64,000 bases of DNA from Hermatobates lingyangjiaoensis (GCA_026182355.1 JAPFBL010000228.1:372001-436000); one strand, 5' to 3'; positions 51,160 through 63,262 are shown, counted from the stretch's first letter. Notes: a model not told the origin generated them from the sequence alone. Numbers and translations are program-made.

Positions 51160-51790
51160 CTTAGTATAACCTTAGAGTACATGTAGTATAATACATGTAT
51201 AACGTTAGAGCGCTATGTAGTATAATACATAGTATAACCTTAGTGTAACATAGTATAAACAGGGATTTTCAACCTTTTTTACATCTCGACCCATTTTTGA
51301 CGCCAAAATTTATTCGCGACCCTTTAGTGAGAACAAAAATAAAATTACAATAAATAAAAAAGGGAAAATTACAATAAATTTGATCAATAGTAACTTTAAT
51401 GAGATTGCTGTGCCGCATTAATAATAAATAAATTATTTATTTAATTTAGTCCTTTATTTTCTATTTAAAAATAAACAATTTCAAACATTTCGCGACCCCT
51501 GTTTAACTCTTTCGCGAACCCCAAGGGGTATTATACTAAGGGTCTTCAACTACCGGTTGAAGACCCTTAGTATAATACAGAGTATAAACTTTGAGTAACA
51601 TGTAGTATAGGACATAGTATAACCTTAGAGTAACATAGTATAATACATGGTATAACCTTAGAATAACATGCAGTATAATACATAGAATAACCTTAGAGTA
51701 ACATAGTGTAATACATAGTATAACCTTAGAGTAGCATGTAGTGTAATACATAGTATAACCTTAGAGATGCATGTAGCATTGGGCTAAAGT
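51160..51790. repeat. Tandem satellite of ~38-40-bp units, split by a transposon
   Basis: Repeated aaccttagagtaacatgtag + tataatacatagtat. Units lie on both sides of the insertion at 51259-51567. Diverged relatives continue to about 51975. Confidence 0.8.
51259..51567. mobile_element. hAT-like MITE inserted in the satellite
   Basis: Flanked by an exact 8-bp duplication tagtataa (51251-51258, 51568-51575). Ends cagggattttcaacc and, inverted, agggtcttcaacc. A small internal hairpin lies at the right end. 309 bp. Confidence 0.75.
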
Positions 51791-52785
51791 ATGTACTTTT
51801 ATATAAATTATATAAATATTTTACATAATTTTACATAAATCATGTAATTTAACCCAGTAATTAAATGTAATGCATTGTATAACCTTAGAGATAAATGTAG
51901 TATGTATTAGGTTAACGTGCATAATACAAAACAATAATTATATATAATACATACTATAATCTTAGAGATATAGTATTAGGCTACACTACATTTTATAATC
52001 AATAATGAAATATAATCTATATTACCTAACTTGGTCTCTTTCGAAATTCTATAGACTCCTAGGAAATTTATATAAACCAATTATATTATAAATTTATTTA
52101 TATTTTGAAAGAGATATTATTATATATTTCTCTTTTGAATATCTATATATTTCTATATTTTTGAATATCTATATATTTGAATTTTAAATTATCGATTTTC
52201 AGAGATATTATTTCGAAATACTAATATATAGTTATATATTATATTAACTTGGAAGCTTTAGTTCACCTAAAAATGCATATTATGAAAACGTTATATTTAT
52301 CAAACTAAAATCAATAAAGAATGAAGTTAAATATATTAAAATGTTAATTAATTGTTTTTGTTGGTTGTTCTAATTCTTGGACAAATTATTTCAAGTCTGG
52401 CTGAGATCTTTCTGAGTCTAAAACTCGATTTCATTTGCAAGTCAACAAATCATTATTGATTGATTAACCAACAAAATTAAAGAACCTACGCAATTTATGT
52501 TATCTAAGTGAGGTTTGGTTTTTCTTTCCCAGTAAAATCTAATTCGCATTTTTAAAAAAATGCGCTAATTTGCAATTTTTAATAGTATTAATAATAATAT
52601 AAATATAATTTTATGGCACATATTGATATAAAAAAATGAGTACATATTTTATTAGAATACTTTGTTTTCCGTGATTCCATACGAATCTTCGCCTCTTGTG
52701 ATGTACATGATTTTGATTAAATGAATTGTATTGGCACGTTTAGTTCTGACTTGTTTCTTTTGACTAAAAGTGGTGACATTGAAGT

Positions 52786-53715
52786 TACTGAACTGAACCA
52801 AAATGAGAGGAAGTATAGGTTACATTTCTTTTAACTAAATAGGTTTTTAAACGTATTAGGCTTAAAAACTAAATTTTCACTAAATAGGTTGTTTATTTTA
52901 CCTAAAAGTGTTGATATTGAAGGTAGTGAACAGTTGGTGTAGCAACTATTTATTATTTTTGCCACCCGAAGCGGTTTTAAGGATTTGCCTCCCAATTTGC
53001 CAATTCGTTAACCTTCAAAATTCTAGAAAGTCCTTAAAATATTTATTTTCATAGAATTACATTAATGAAAGAAAATCAAAGATTTTTTAAAACAAAATCA
53101 TAAAATTCAAATCATAAAAAAAAATTTTAATTAAATTTACTGGTACTCAAGCTACTCAAACATCATAGTTTTGAAAAATTTAAAATAAATTTATTTTTAA
53201 TTTGCAAATATTACAGTTGAAAAATCCTTTTGAAACAGTATTATACACATCAAACATGAAAACAGTTACGACCTTAAAAACTCAGTTTGGTCTAAATTTT
53301 CAGATTTTTTGTTAGATTTTTATAATTTCTTTCTATTTATACCTCCTCAAAATGCCGCCCCTTGATATGCCAGTACTGAATTCAACTAAAATGAAAAGAA
53401 GTATAGTCACATTTCTTTTAACGAAATTGGTTTTTAAACCTATTAGGTTTCAAGACTGAAGTTATTTAGTTTTAAAAACTAAGTTTTAACTAAATAGGTT
53501 ATTTTAACTAAAGGTCTTAATATTGAAGGTACTGAATTCAACTAAAATGAGAACAAGTGTAGTTACTTTTTTTTATCTAAATAGCTTTAAAAATTGAAGT
53601 TATTTAGTTTTAAAAACTAAATTTTAGTTAAATAGGTTATTATTTTAACTAAAAGTCTTAATATTGAAGGTAAATTGAATTCGACTAAAATCAGAAGAAG
53701 TTTAAGTTACATCAT
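52786..53715. repeat. ~150-bp repeat, three interrupted units
   Basis: Units near 52786-52935, 53378-53535 and 53525-53710 share actgaattcaactaaaatga, ctaaataggtt and tattgaaggta. About 440 bp of unrelated sequence separates the first. Confidence 0.65.
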
Positions 53716-54635
53716 AAATTGTTTTATTTACAAAATATTCAGATTTTCATTGTTGTTAATTGGTTTATCTGGATATACAGTCATTACAATCTCAAAACAG
53801 TAATACAAAATTAGGTTGAAACAAACAACTAAGTGTAACGGCATTGAATCCTACGCTTTTTCCATGATTCACGATGACTTCCGATTAGTCACTGACTGCG
53901 TATTAACTAAGCTTGCGTTCACCTGTAATACATTAGATAAAAAACTTCAATTTGACAAAATGTAATCAATAAAGAATACAGTTCTTAGAATTAGTCTAAA
54001 ATGTTAATCGATCCTAATATTTGCACAAAATATTTCAAGTCTGTTTTTTTTTCGAATTTTTTGAATATACATTTCGTTTGAATGTCTACTTCAGGTTATT
54101 CCACATCAAACCAAAAGTATAATAGTAATTACATTTCTAATAATAAAACTCATTATGAGTTTTCTTTTCTTTATGGACCCCCAGAAATATTCCATGGACT
54201 CCTAAGATCCATGTGGACTTAAAAGAAACCCTCGTTTAGTCCCTAAACCATAGAAGCTTCTGTTAGGAAGCTGTGGAATTCCACAAATAAAGATATCTAG
54301 AGAAATAAGGGAGAATATTACTTTTATGACTTAGGTGTGAATAGAAGACATAGTCCCTGTAATGCTCAACCAGACGGTTCTCTGTGGCATATCTAAACCA
54401 GACTTCACAGTCTGCAATTTTGTCCTCCTCTACCAGACTACAGCAGTTTACGTTAAAATAGCGTACTTTATTAAAGAGCTGATTGCCAAAGTATATAACT
54501 AAAACACCTTATTTCGCTTTAGACTCTTCTTCACGATTATTTAGTTACAATGAAATAGCGTAAATGTTTGAGTAATTTTTAATATTTGTTGTTTAGTTTC
54601 TCCCTAGCTTTGTTTTAGGGATTGAAAATGTATTT

Positions 54636-54810
54636 TATTTATTATTTGACATCCATTTTAGTAATGGGTGTGTTAGGTTACCGGGTTGACTCTATATTGG
54701 GAGTCCTATATTTTGTCTACCTCAGCTGTATTTAGAGTAGAAGTCTTTATTGACTATCTGATATCGTACAGGCTTGGGTCTAATGGTTTATCCTCCTCTC
54801 GCTCCGATGT
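54636..54810 (-). mobile_element. SINE, 5'-truncated
   Basis: Body only: tttattatttgacatccatt, gggagtcctatattttgtct, gtatttagagtag, cgtacaggcttggg. The tRNA-like head is missing. Confidence 0.65.
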
Positions 54811-54916
54811 ACTTTTACTTTGTCGTGATGGAGGGGATTAACATGCCTGGGTGGTTGTTTCCTCAAGGCATCAACTAAGAAAGAACGAATAACTGAGAGG
54901 AAGGTTATCCTGGGCA

Positions 54917-55050
54917 GGTGTCTTGAAACTCAGCGTAGTAGATGTGAGTCTTGGGAACGCTTGTAATCAAAACAGGTGTCTTGAAACTCAGCGTAGTAGA
55001 CGAAAGTCTTGGGAACGCTTGTAATCAAAACAGGTGTCTTGAAACTCCTT
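54917..55050 (+). repeat. 58-bp tandem repeat, ~2.3 units
   Basis: Units start caggtgtcttgaaactcagc at about 54917 and 54974; partial units at 55031 and 55310. Confidence 0.85.
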
Positions 55051-55770
55051 CCTAAGTTCCAACTTCATTCCCTTTTTTTTTTTTTCTCAAGGTCCACAGA
55101 CCTTTGGAACCTAGTCGTGATGTGGTGTCGTAGAAGCTCGCCTCCGCGTTGTCCACCTCGGGTGTATACCAGTGACTGGCTATCCTACTTAGGGATTAGT
55201 GCCACTGGGATACGGCTAAAGAGCTTTCACGTAAAAAAGCATCGGCCTGGTTTGTCATAAGATTTCTGATGTATGGCCAAAAAGGCCCAGGTACGCAATA
55301 TTATACCAAAACAGGTGTCTTGAAAGTCCACTCGTTCACTTGACTCACTTGGTGGTAGTCCACCCTTATTAGTCAGATATGGCTAACGCTGGTCGTTTTC
55401 CAGATTTCTTTTCCAGCGCTTTGTAAGGCGGTTGAGGCGGTTGAGGTGGTTAGAGGTGGTTAGAGGTGGTTGTTTGTAAAGCGGTTGAGTTCTTGGGACA
55501 AGGTCCGAGGGTGGTAGGTCTGCTCGGCGCGCCTTGGTCTGTGAGATTGATCATTCTTCCATTATCATAATAGCTTACACCTGTCTTTTTCAAGAATTCT
55601 TGTTGAATTGAAAAGAAGTCTTTTTTTGTGATTTCTGTAGCACAACAGTTCCCTGAGGGGTTCTCAATCCTGGGCTGGTGACCGTGGCTGGACAGTCTGC
55701 TCTGTCGAGTGCTGGTTTGCGAGCTGGGTCTCTCGTCAGACGCCCACTGCTCATAAACCTAAAACCTATT
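55051..55770. other. GC-richer block of unknown origin
   Basis: Base composition is clearly higher in G+C than its surroundings. No long ORF, no tRNA-like boxes. Contains a short purine-rich direct repeat (ggcggttgaggcggttgagg, then gtggttagag twice) and the caggtgtcttga motif. The open frame at 55009-55260 matches nothing I know. Confidence 0.5.
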
Positions 55771-55965
55771 TATCCGTACTTTTACTATGAAAGTTAACAA
55801 TTCCCTTCATTATACTGATTTCGATATATAATAGTAGAATAATCATAATAATGTATTATTTATGCTAATAAGTTTACTTTCATGATTATTATGCGATTTT
55901 AATCATGCACATATTGTATTTTTTTTATGTTAATATTACATACCAACATTTAATAATAAGATTTC

Positions 55966-56170
55966 ATAAAATACACGTGATATAACAATCAAGTCCAAAC
56001 CACAAGAAGAAATGAGAAAAAAGACTAAGATCTTTCAACTGTAACAAGCTGTCTTCGTAAGAGTCAAATCCCTGATAAATCATAGTTGGGATTTGACTCT
56101 GACGAAGACTGCTTGTTACGGTTGAAAGATCTTAGTCCTTTTTTCACATTTTTTATTGTAGTATCGACAT
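55966..56170. mobile_element. Penelope-like family A, inverted pair with hammerhead
   Basis: Plus core CTGACGA at 56099-56105, GAAAGATCTTAGTC after it. Minus half mutated (core CTTACGA). Confidence 0.7.
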
Positions 56171-56989
56171 ATGTATCATTTTTCTTTTTGATTCCTATAC
56201 ACTATGGTCATGTTAAAAAAAAATAATAGTTTCTAACAGATTGCAGGCCTTAAGGTTTTCTGAATAAATTTTTTGTGACAACTACTTGCTAGATGAATGT
56301 CTATTAAGAATATTTTAAACACCATAAAAGTCCACAATTTGATATTTATCATGATATATGACTGTCATACAAGAACCAGTTCTGCAACTAATTCTAACTC
56401 CCTATTTTTGACTCAAGAGGGACCTCAGATATTAATAATTACTGAAATTTTCCCACTGAGATCTAATTATAGTAAAAAAATAAATATATGCTTCCGGATG
56501 AAATATTAATACTTCAATCGATTGAAATATATTTGGGAAAGTTTTTTTTTCAAACAAAAAAGACTTAATCCAATAATTTTGACATCTGCAAATGTTTGTT
56601 TCAAATTGATAAAATAAGCTAAGCGAATATATATATTGATATAAAATGAAAAGGGATCATTAGGAATAAGGCTATGGAAAGGGCATTCTAATTGGCATAA
56701 AAAATTTAAACCCGATTCAATGGCTTCTTGCATCTGGAATCCACTAATTTTCTGAATGGTACCGGTCTTTTCAGCAATAAATCCTCTAATTGCCTCGCAT
56801 TTCGATTCTTTAAAACCATCGGAGGTCATGCATGACGTCAACCAAAGCATATAATACCTAAAACAATAGCAGAGCTTAATTTTTTTCTGTATCTGACTTT
56901 ATTTCTTGAAGTTAATTCATAAAAATGTTATTACGTCCATCACTAAATTTTTATATTTTTTTGTCATACAGAAAATCTTTCTTTTAAAA

Positions 56990-57190
56990 AAATAATCTGG
57001 AGTGGCCTACACTTAACTTTACTATAAATAAATTTAATATCAATCTTCTTGGGTATATAATATATAATGTCTCATTTAAGCATATTGTAAACATCTAAAT
57101 GGGAGATGTTTATTAGTCTTTCATTCCTGAGGTAGTACAGATGGTGATTGATCGACTTATCAATATATAAGCTTATTTTTGTATATCACA
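56990..57190. repeat. Dispersed repeat, copy 2
   Basis: Partner of 46990-47240. Confidence 0.7.
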
Positions 57191-58486
57191 TCACTGATGC
57201 AAATAATCTCATTAGTACAACCACAGCAGTATTAACATTTTTGAAAAGCTAAAGTGAAAATTTCTTGATACGAAATAATCTCCTAAAAGAGAACATGACT
57301 TTCGTTCCAGTAGCCAGTGGATGTCTTACATACTTTACCTGACCTCCGTTTACATTGAATATTTCAGATAAATTTTTCCATTTAAAACAAAAAAGTTCTC
57401 CTATTTTTTCTGAAAAACATTAGAAAAATCGAAGGAAATAAATTGTTTTAAGATAATTTTTAATTTAAGATGTAGGATAATTACATTATTTTTTTTCAAA
57501 CAATGTTTTCCATTTTGAATTATGTTTTACATTTTTGGTGTTTTATAGAATTATTATACTGGGAATTTTATGACATTTTAGTATTTAATAAAATTACTTT
57601 TCTTTCCTTTTGTCAAAAAGCATATATACCAATTTACTCTAAGCAAGTTTTATCTTTTTCGTGCGTGCTATACTCTGTTATAATGTTGCTGTGAATGTAT
57701 TGAGAAAAGTATATTTGTAATTAGCCAGTTTTACATCCTCAAATCAAAGTCAAAGCCAGATATTCAGTATAATTTAAAACTTTTATAGTTCGGAGCTTCT
57801 AATTTTTGAAAATAATAAATATGAACTATTAGAATGGTGAAAAAGCTGAATATTTGTCAACAAACATAACTCTTCTTTCTTGAGGAAAGAGTCCATTCGT
57901 CATATTTCAGTATCATGGAAAGATACTACAATTCACAAAGACTAAGTAATTATAACTGATATTAAGTTTTGTTCAAGAGTGCAATATATAGATTTATTAA
58001 AGCATTTTATGAGACAAATCCATCATGCCATGGAAGACAAAAGAAATGTATTTATGTTTTTAGCGGTGATTTTTTACATGTAAAAATATTATTCTTCTTA
58101 TATCTCATATAAGTCAATAATTTTTTTAAATTTTTCCATTATAAACATCAATTTTACCTCGGTGGTTTGCTCAAAAAAATTCTAAGTCAATGTAAACAAT
58201 GTAAAAAAAATATCAAAAATTCGACAAGTATAGCAGGTGATCCCTTAGTCTAGGATAAACAAACAGTTTTTATAGCTTTATTGCTCTGATTGAAAATTTA
58301 TGAATTTTTTTTGGTAATTGCTAACTTTGTGTTCCATTTTTGGTCAAATTTTCATGATTGTTTAATGAGCCGTTTAGCGTCAAAAAAATAATATTCTGAA
58401 AACAGAAATCGTACTGTAATTTACCCTTTGGTAAATGTAATTTTGAAAAAAATTATCTCAACTGATTCTCTGCATAATGTTCTATA
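57191..58486. other. AT-rich stretch, nothing recognised
   Basis: No supported gene or element. The minus ORF just upstream (56506-56850, 114 codons) has no family resemblance and ordinary codon noise. Confidence 0.45.
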
Positions 58487-58714
58487 AAAAGATTTCACAT
58501 GAACACGTGAAATAACAATCAATGATCAAACCACAATAAGAAATGGGAAAACAAGACTAAAATCTTTCAACCATAACAAGCGGTCTTCGTCAGTTTCAAA
58601 AACCCAACTGGGTTTGACTTTGACTGGGTTTTTGACTCTGACGAAGGCCGCTTGTTACGGTTGAAAGATCTTAGTCTTGTTTTCCCATTTTTTATTGTGG
58701 TTTGATCATTGATA
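58487..58714. mobile_element. Penelope-like family A, inverted pair with hammerhead
   Basis: Plus core CTGACGA at 58638-58644; stem II starts GGCCG instead of GACCG. The minus half is near intact (CTGACGA). The centre has a small gggttt duplication. Confidence 0.7.
58633..58677 (+). ncRNA. Hammerhead ribozyme motif, family A
   Basis: GACU/AGUC stem I, CUGACGA, A, stem II GGCCG/CGGUU, GAA, palindromic AGAUCU, U. Representative of the commonest family here. Confidence 0.6.
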
Positions 58715-58986
58715 ATGTTCTATTTTTAGACATAGTTTCATTTTGATCCGTCAAATGCTATTGCTTGTATCACTCTCACTAGCTTTGAGATTGAATAAAA
58801 GTGAACATTTTTAAATTTTATTGAAAAAAAAATTTTTTTTTGTTAATTTAAAATTCTGAATATATTTTTCGTTTATTCCATTTGTAACCTCAAAGATAAT
58901 TTCAAAACTCTAGAGTTGGCAGTTTAGTAAAAAAAAATGTTTTCTAAAAACCGGCTTTTGGCAAAAAAAGTTACTTTCCCATCATG

Positions 58987-59140
58987 AATAAATCTTCCCA
59001 AACAATAGGGATCATCTGCACTTGATGCATCAAAGATTCTGGACCGCAGCGTGGTAACAAGCATGCTAACATACTCACCCACCCACCCACCACACACTTG
59101 ATGTGAACACAAAGCGTTTAAAACGTGAAGTTTAAATAAA
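58987..59140 (+). mobile_element. Penelope-like 5' fragment, ribozyme decayed
   Basis: A cacccacccacc tract precedes gatgtgaacacaaagcgttt and aaaacgtg, matching the layout of families B and U but with a broken core. Confidence 0.5.
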
Positions 59141-59194
59141 AAACTTTCTTTCTGTGATAACTTTGAGATAGATCCTTTATTATATTAGTTCACT

Positions 59195-59370
59195 TAATAA
59201 ACGGAAAGATGATCCAAAGTGGACACAATACCAGTTCAAAATTCACACACACAAAGTAAAGAAACAAACTTGCAAATTCAAATTTTCGAGCAGTCCGTCT
59301 TCAGGAGAAAAGAGAAAGGGAAACCAAGCTCGTTGTAGATACAACGGCAAGTAACCGACCCGGCAACCCC
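59195..59370 (-). mobile_element. Penelope-like family T, minus copy with hammerhead
   Basis: Minus strand: gccgttgtatctacaacgag, then CUC, CUGAAGA and GAAAAUUUGA (59273-59306), then the acacaa tail. Stem II is weak (GA/UC). Confidence 0.6.
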
Positions 59371-59517
59371 TCGCTCCCGGTCTTAAAGTAATACAATTAA
59401 AAGAAGATATAAACAAAATTCAGATAAGCAATACAAGTTGGGTAAATAAAAGAATCAAAGTGATTTGGAGAGAAATTTAAAAAAAAGAAAATATATATAT
59501 AATAATAATAATAATCG

Positions 59518-59800
59518 ATAAAAAGATTTCACAGAAACACTTGAAATAACAATGATCATACCACAATATGAAAAAGGGAAATAAGCCTAAGATCTTTTAA
59601 CCGTAACAAGTGTCTTCGTCAGAGTCAAAAACCCAACTGAAACACTAGATGTGCAGAAAACATCTGGTGAGGGGTTGAGAAGAGTGGGAGGGAAGAATGG
59701 TATTTTAAAAGGGTGAAAGTGCAGGAAAGGACTAATGTCCAGAAATGGATGTTTGGGGAAACAAAGGAGTACAGTGTGAAAGAGTAAAAAACTACCGCTA
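59518..59800 (-). mobile_element. Penelope-like family A, longest minus copy
   Basis: Ribozyme region 59591-59622 has lost a few bases of stem II (gtgtcttcg). It extends through acccaactgaaacactagat to 59800, matching 1839-2010 inverted. Read on the minus strand the extension is upstream of the ribozyme. Confidence 0.65.
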
Positions 59801-59965
59801 TCATTAAAACTATCAGGTATCATTAAAATTAACCGCAGTTTTGGCATTCACGATCTTTAGACTGACAGATTCAATTCTACGAACTAACCTCCTGCAGGAT
59901 TCAACTGGAAAAGGAGTTGGCCAAGTGACATGTAATAACTCGTAAATACTGAGTTATTAAAAATT

Positions 59966-60672
59966 CCGATGAATCAAAACAACGATAATAAGGAGTTAAA
60001 TATAATTAAAAAAAAAATAGCAAGGAATAACGGTTATAATTCAAGCTTAATAGAAAAAATATTAACAAATAGAAAGAATTATATTAATAAAGAGGACAGC
60101 TCTAACAATAATAAATACGCGTCTATACCATAATATACCTAGGAAATATTAGTCACAAAATAGGGAACTTAATAAAACGATACAACATAAAGGTAGGATT
60201 TGAAACTAATAATTCTATAAGTCAAATATTAACTTGCTCAACCGAAAATGTAAATAATAAATATGAAAAAAGCGGAATATATAAATTAAAATGTAATGAT
60301 TGTAATCAAATATATATTGTACAGATGGAAAGAACCATAAAAATAAGATTTAAAGAACATTTTAAGGACTATTTAAATAATACAGATAAATCAAATTTTG
60401 CAAACCACATAACTGAACACAGACATACTCGTACACCTGACAGCTTAGAAAACACAATAGACTTACTACAGACAGGATATAAAGGACAGAGACTCAATAT
60501 AACTGAACAGATAAAAATATATGAACATAAAACTACGGGTAACTTAATAAATGAACAAATAAACCACCAAACCGTTATTTTATGTAAACCATTAATAAAA
60601 ATAAAAAGACGACTGGACAGACAGTATGACAAAGTTAAGAAATATAAAAAAATCAAACTAGATAATAACTAA
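59966..60672 (+). pseudogene. Penelope-like element: end of reverse transcriptase region and GIY-YIG domain
   Basis: 59969-60130 reads IARNNGYNSSLIEKILTNRK, a post-RT segment typical of these elements. After a frameshift near 60131 come LIKRYNIKVGFETNNSIS, then GIYKLKCNDCNQIYIVQMER and IKIRFKEHFKDYLNN. The GIY-YIG second motif is YIVQ rather than YIGQ, so the domain is damaged. ORF ends at 60672. A clearly different lineage from the 42.7 kb copy. Confidence 0.75.
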
Positions 60673-60875
60673 AAACTAAAAATAAAAAATGACTAAATAA
60701 AATCAAAGTAATAATATCAGGATAGCAGTGGACTTGACAAATAACCAAACCCTTTTATAACAGCTCACTAGGTTAGTTGCGATCGAAGATGGATAGCGTT
60801 CGAAAGCGCTCCAACGACTCCAAAGATTATCCTGTGAGGTATGACGGTTTGCCATATTAATAATATAATATGATA
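60673..60875 (+). mobile_element. 3' end of this Penelope-like element, with hammerhead variant
   Basis: 60776-60826: GUUG/CAAC stem I, GAUCGAAGA in place of CUGAUGA, GAA, palindromic AGCGCU, C. The following gaggtatgacggtt matches the outer arm of 47283-47458. Confidence 0.6.
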
Positions 60876-61069
60876 AAATTACAAGTAACCTCAACACTGT
60901 TAACTCAAAGGAACTAAATACAGTAGAACCCCCTTTATCGGTATCCAAACGTCCGGCACGCTCAAAACAACGGCAAAATTTTGACCAGGGTAATTTCCCG
61001 AAAATTTGGGTAAAAAATATGCAAAAACACAGTACAACCACGTAATTACGTTCCTCCTCCCCCAGCCTC

Positions 61070-61748
61070 CGTAGGTTTAGATGTTTTAGAAACATTCATA
61101 AAGTTTGCAGAATGTGAGCCATATCTTACTGCCCAACACGTAATAAGTCTCTACCAAATGCGTATTCTAATACAAGAGGCGCAGAGGAGGGCTATGAAGC
61201 AGACCGATATAAGAAAACTCTTTGCCAAGGCGAGTGAAAGAGCCAAGAAACAACCCCAACCTGGGCCCTCCAATGAGCCCCAACCTGGGCCCTCCAATGA
61301 GCCCCAACCTGGCCCCTCCAATGAGCCCCAACCTGGCCCCTCCAATGAGCCCCAACCTGGGCCCTCCAATGAGCCCCAACCTGGCCCCTCCAATGAGCCC
61401 CAACCTGGCCCCTCCAATGAGCCCCAACCTGGGCCCTCCAATGAGCCCCAACCTGGGCACTCCAATGAGCCCCAACCTGGCCCCTCCAATGAGCCCCAAC
61501 CTGGGCCCTCCAATGAGCCCTAACCTGGCCCCTCCAATGAGCCCCAACCTGACCCCTCCAATGAGCCCCAACCTGGGCACTCCAATGAGCCCCAACCTGG
61601 CCCCTCCAATGAGCCCCAACCTGGCCCCTCCAATGAGCCCCAACCTGACCCCTCCAATGAGCCCCAACCTGGCCCCTCCAATGAGCCCAAGGACTTTGTT
61701 GGTTTCGAATCTGACGAAGAATTACCTGACTACCCCCCTCCAATGTAA
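61070..61748 (+). pseudogene. Tigger-like transposase C-terminus with 8-residue repeat
   Basis: In frame through LFAKASERAKK, about 18 copies of QPGPSNEP, then KDFVGFESDEELPDYPPPM and TAA at 61746-61748. One repeat unit carries a stop (61522-61524). An acidic tail after a long Pro-rich repeat is unusual for this family. Confidence 0.7.
61254..61688 (+). repeat. 24-bp minisatellite inside the transposon
   Basis: About 18 units of caacctggcccctccaatga + gccc with few variants. Unit length divisible by three keeps every frame on both strands open, producing five overlapping spurious ORFs. Confidence 0.95.
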
Positions 61749-62344
61749 AGTTAAAAACAAACCAATTAGGCTTAAGGACATTAATACAATAAGATAAATA
61801 CGAAAATAAGTAAAAACATAGAGTTAAATATAGTATAGAAATAAGAAAATAAGTTTAAAAAATAGAGTTAAATACAGTATCGAAATATAAGTTTACGACT
61901 AGCCTATAAATATGCCTGCCCTGCCCTAAGGAAAATAAAATATGAAAAATAAAGTTTACGTTTATTAAAAGTGCCTTTACAATGGATTACATTACATTCT
62001 ACAGTCTACAGTCAAGCCTACGCTCTAGGAGGGTAATTACGAGTGTGTTTTCTATGATTGTTTTGCTATTTTCTAACTTTTAATTACTTCGTGTAATTAA
62101 ATTCGTAATTTTAATTCGTATTTATAAGAGTAACACTCAAAACAACGGCAAAACGCTTTATCCGGCATGGTCTAACCCCCCGATCGTGCTGGATAAACGG
62201 GGTTCTACTGTAAATCAAATTTCACTAAAACTCAGCATAACACTCCAGAACAATTATTCTCCTAAGTAGATGACCTTTAAGACGACTGAATCAGTAGCAC
62301 TGAAGCAAAGTGATGGATGTCTGTACTAGATATGTTAGAAAGTA

Positions 62345-62605
62345 TTTTTTTTTTGAGTGTTGAGATTAAGGATTCAATATTGGGAGTCGTAAATTTTGAC
62401 TAACTCAAGTGTATTTCAAGTAGGGATATTTAACAAGAACCTCGGAATTTGCACAGGCTCGGAACATCCTCACCAAGGGACAAACTTTTTTTCACCTTTA
62501 CGTGAAAAAAAAATCGACAGCGAGAGTTAGAATTAAACTTGGATCTGGGATCTTCCAGTCTAGAGGTAAGCCCGCAAGCGACTGAGCTACTCTGGATTTT
62601 GTTTA
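62345..62605 (-). mobile_element. SINE, diverged
   Basis: Minus strand: agtagctcagtcgcttgcgg A-box-like, degraded B-box, then body elements inverted here as gggagtcgtaaattttgact and gtatttcaagtaggg. More diverged than the other copies. Confidence 0.6.
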
Positions 62606-62728
62606 AATGCTAATTCTGTTATGACGAGAAACTAACCTATTGAAGATGAATATCAAACAATTGTTTCATCAGAATCATGTTGAAAATCTGTAAACATGAC
62701 GTTAACATATATTAAACATAATTTATAT

Positions 62729-62931
62729 GATCAAACCACAATAAGAAAAGGGAAAAAAAGACTAAGATCTTTCAACCGTAACAAGTGGTCTTCGTCAGAG
62801 TCAAAAACCCAACTCTGAAAGCTTTTTGACTCTGACGAAGACCGCTTGTTACGGTTGAAAGATGTTAGTCTTATTTTCCCTTTTTTTATTGTGGTTTGAT
62901 CATTGATTGTTATTTCACGTGTTTATGTGAA

Positions 62932-62936
<5 letters not shown>
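62729..62936. mobile_element. Penelope-like family A, inverted pair
   Basis: Plus core CTGACGA at 62832-62838; stem III palindrome mutated (AGATGT). Minus half carries a matching core. (TA)n follows at 62937. Confidence 0.7.
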
Positions 62937-62983
<47 letters not shown>

Positions 62984-62984
62984 T

Positions 62985-63121
62985 GGCGTGTCGGTTACTA
63001 ACCGTTGTGTCTACAACGTGCTTGGTCTCCCTTTCTCTTTTCTCGATGGATTGACCGAAAATTGGAGTTTGTAAGTGTGCTTCTTTACTTTGTGTGCTGT
63101 CTATCCTCAATTTTGAACTGT
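62985..63121 (+). mobile_element. Penelope-like family T copy, ribozyme deleted in core
   Basis: ctacaacgtgcttggtctcc, then tctcGATGGATTGACCGAAAA, where CUGAAGAC is shortened. (TA)n at both ends. Confidence 0.6.
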
Positions 63122-63136
63122 TATATATATATATAT

Positions 63137-63262
63137 ATATTGATAAAAGTATCGACCGTGGAAGAGAAACAAAACTAAAGTTTATCGGGACTCGGTCAGA
63201 GGCGGGATAACCGAGACCCTGGGACTGACCGAGTCCCGATAAACTTTAGTTTTGTTTTCTAT
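63137..63262. repeat. Inverted repeat family F, second copy
   Basis: Arms taaagtttatcgggactcgg and inverse; same as 13612-13740. (TA)n on both sides. Confidence 0.7.

Larger units (their letters stand above)
60921..62210 (+). mobile_element. pogo/Tigger-like DNA transposon, internally deleted
   Basis: 1,290 bp flanked by TA. Ends CAGTAGAACCCCCTTTATCGG and, inverted, CAGTAGAACCCCGTTTATCC. The transposase C-terminus survives: FIKFAECEPYLTAQHVISLY then ILIQEAQRRAMKQTDIRKLF. DNA-binding and DDE domains are deleted. Confidence 0.85.

Noticed and set aside
51536..51751. 71-codon minus frame
   Set aside because: Translation of the ~40-bp satellite.
56506..56850. 114-codon minus frame as a host gene
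   Set aside because: No recognisable domain, no splice partners, composition like surrounding AT-rich DNA. It cannot be excluded as an exon of an unknown gene.
61151..61797. Five long overlapping frames on both strands
   Set aside because: Produced by a 24-bp minisatellite; only the frame continuous with the Tigger C-terminus is meaningful.
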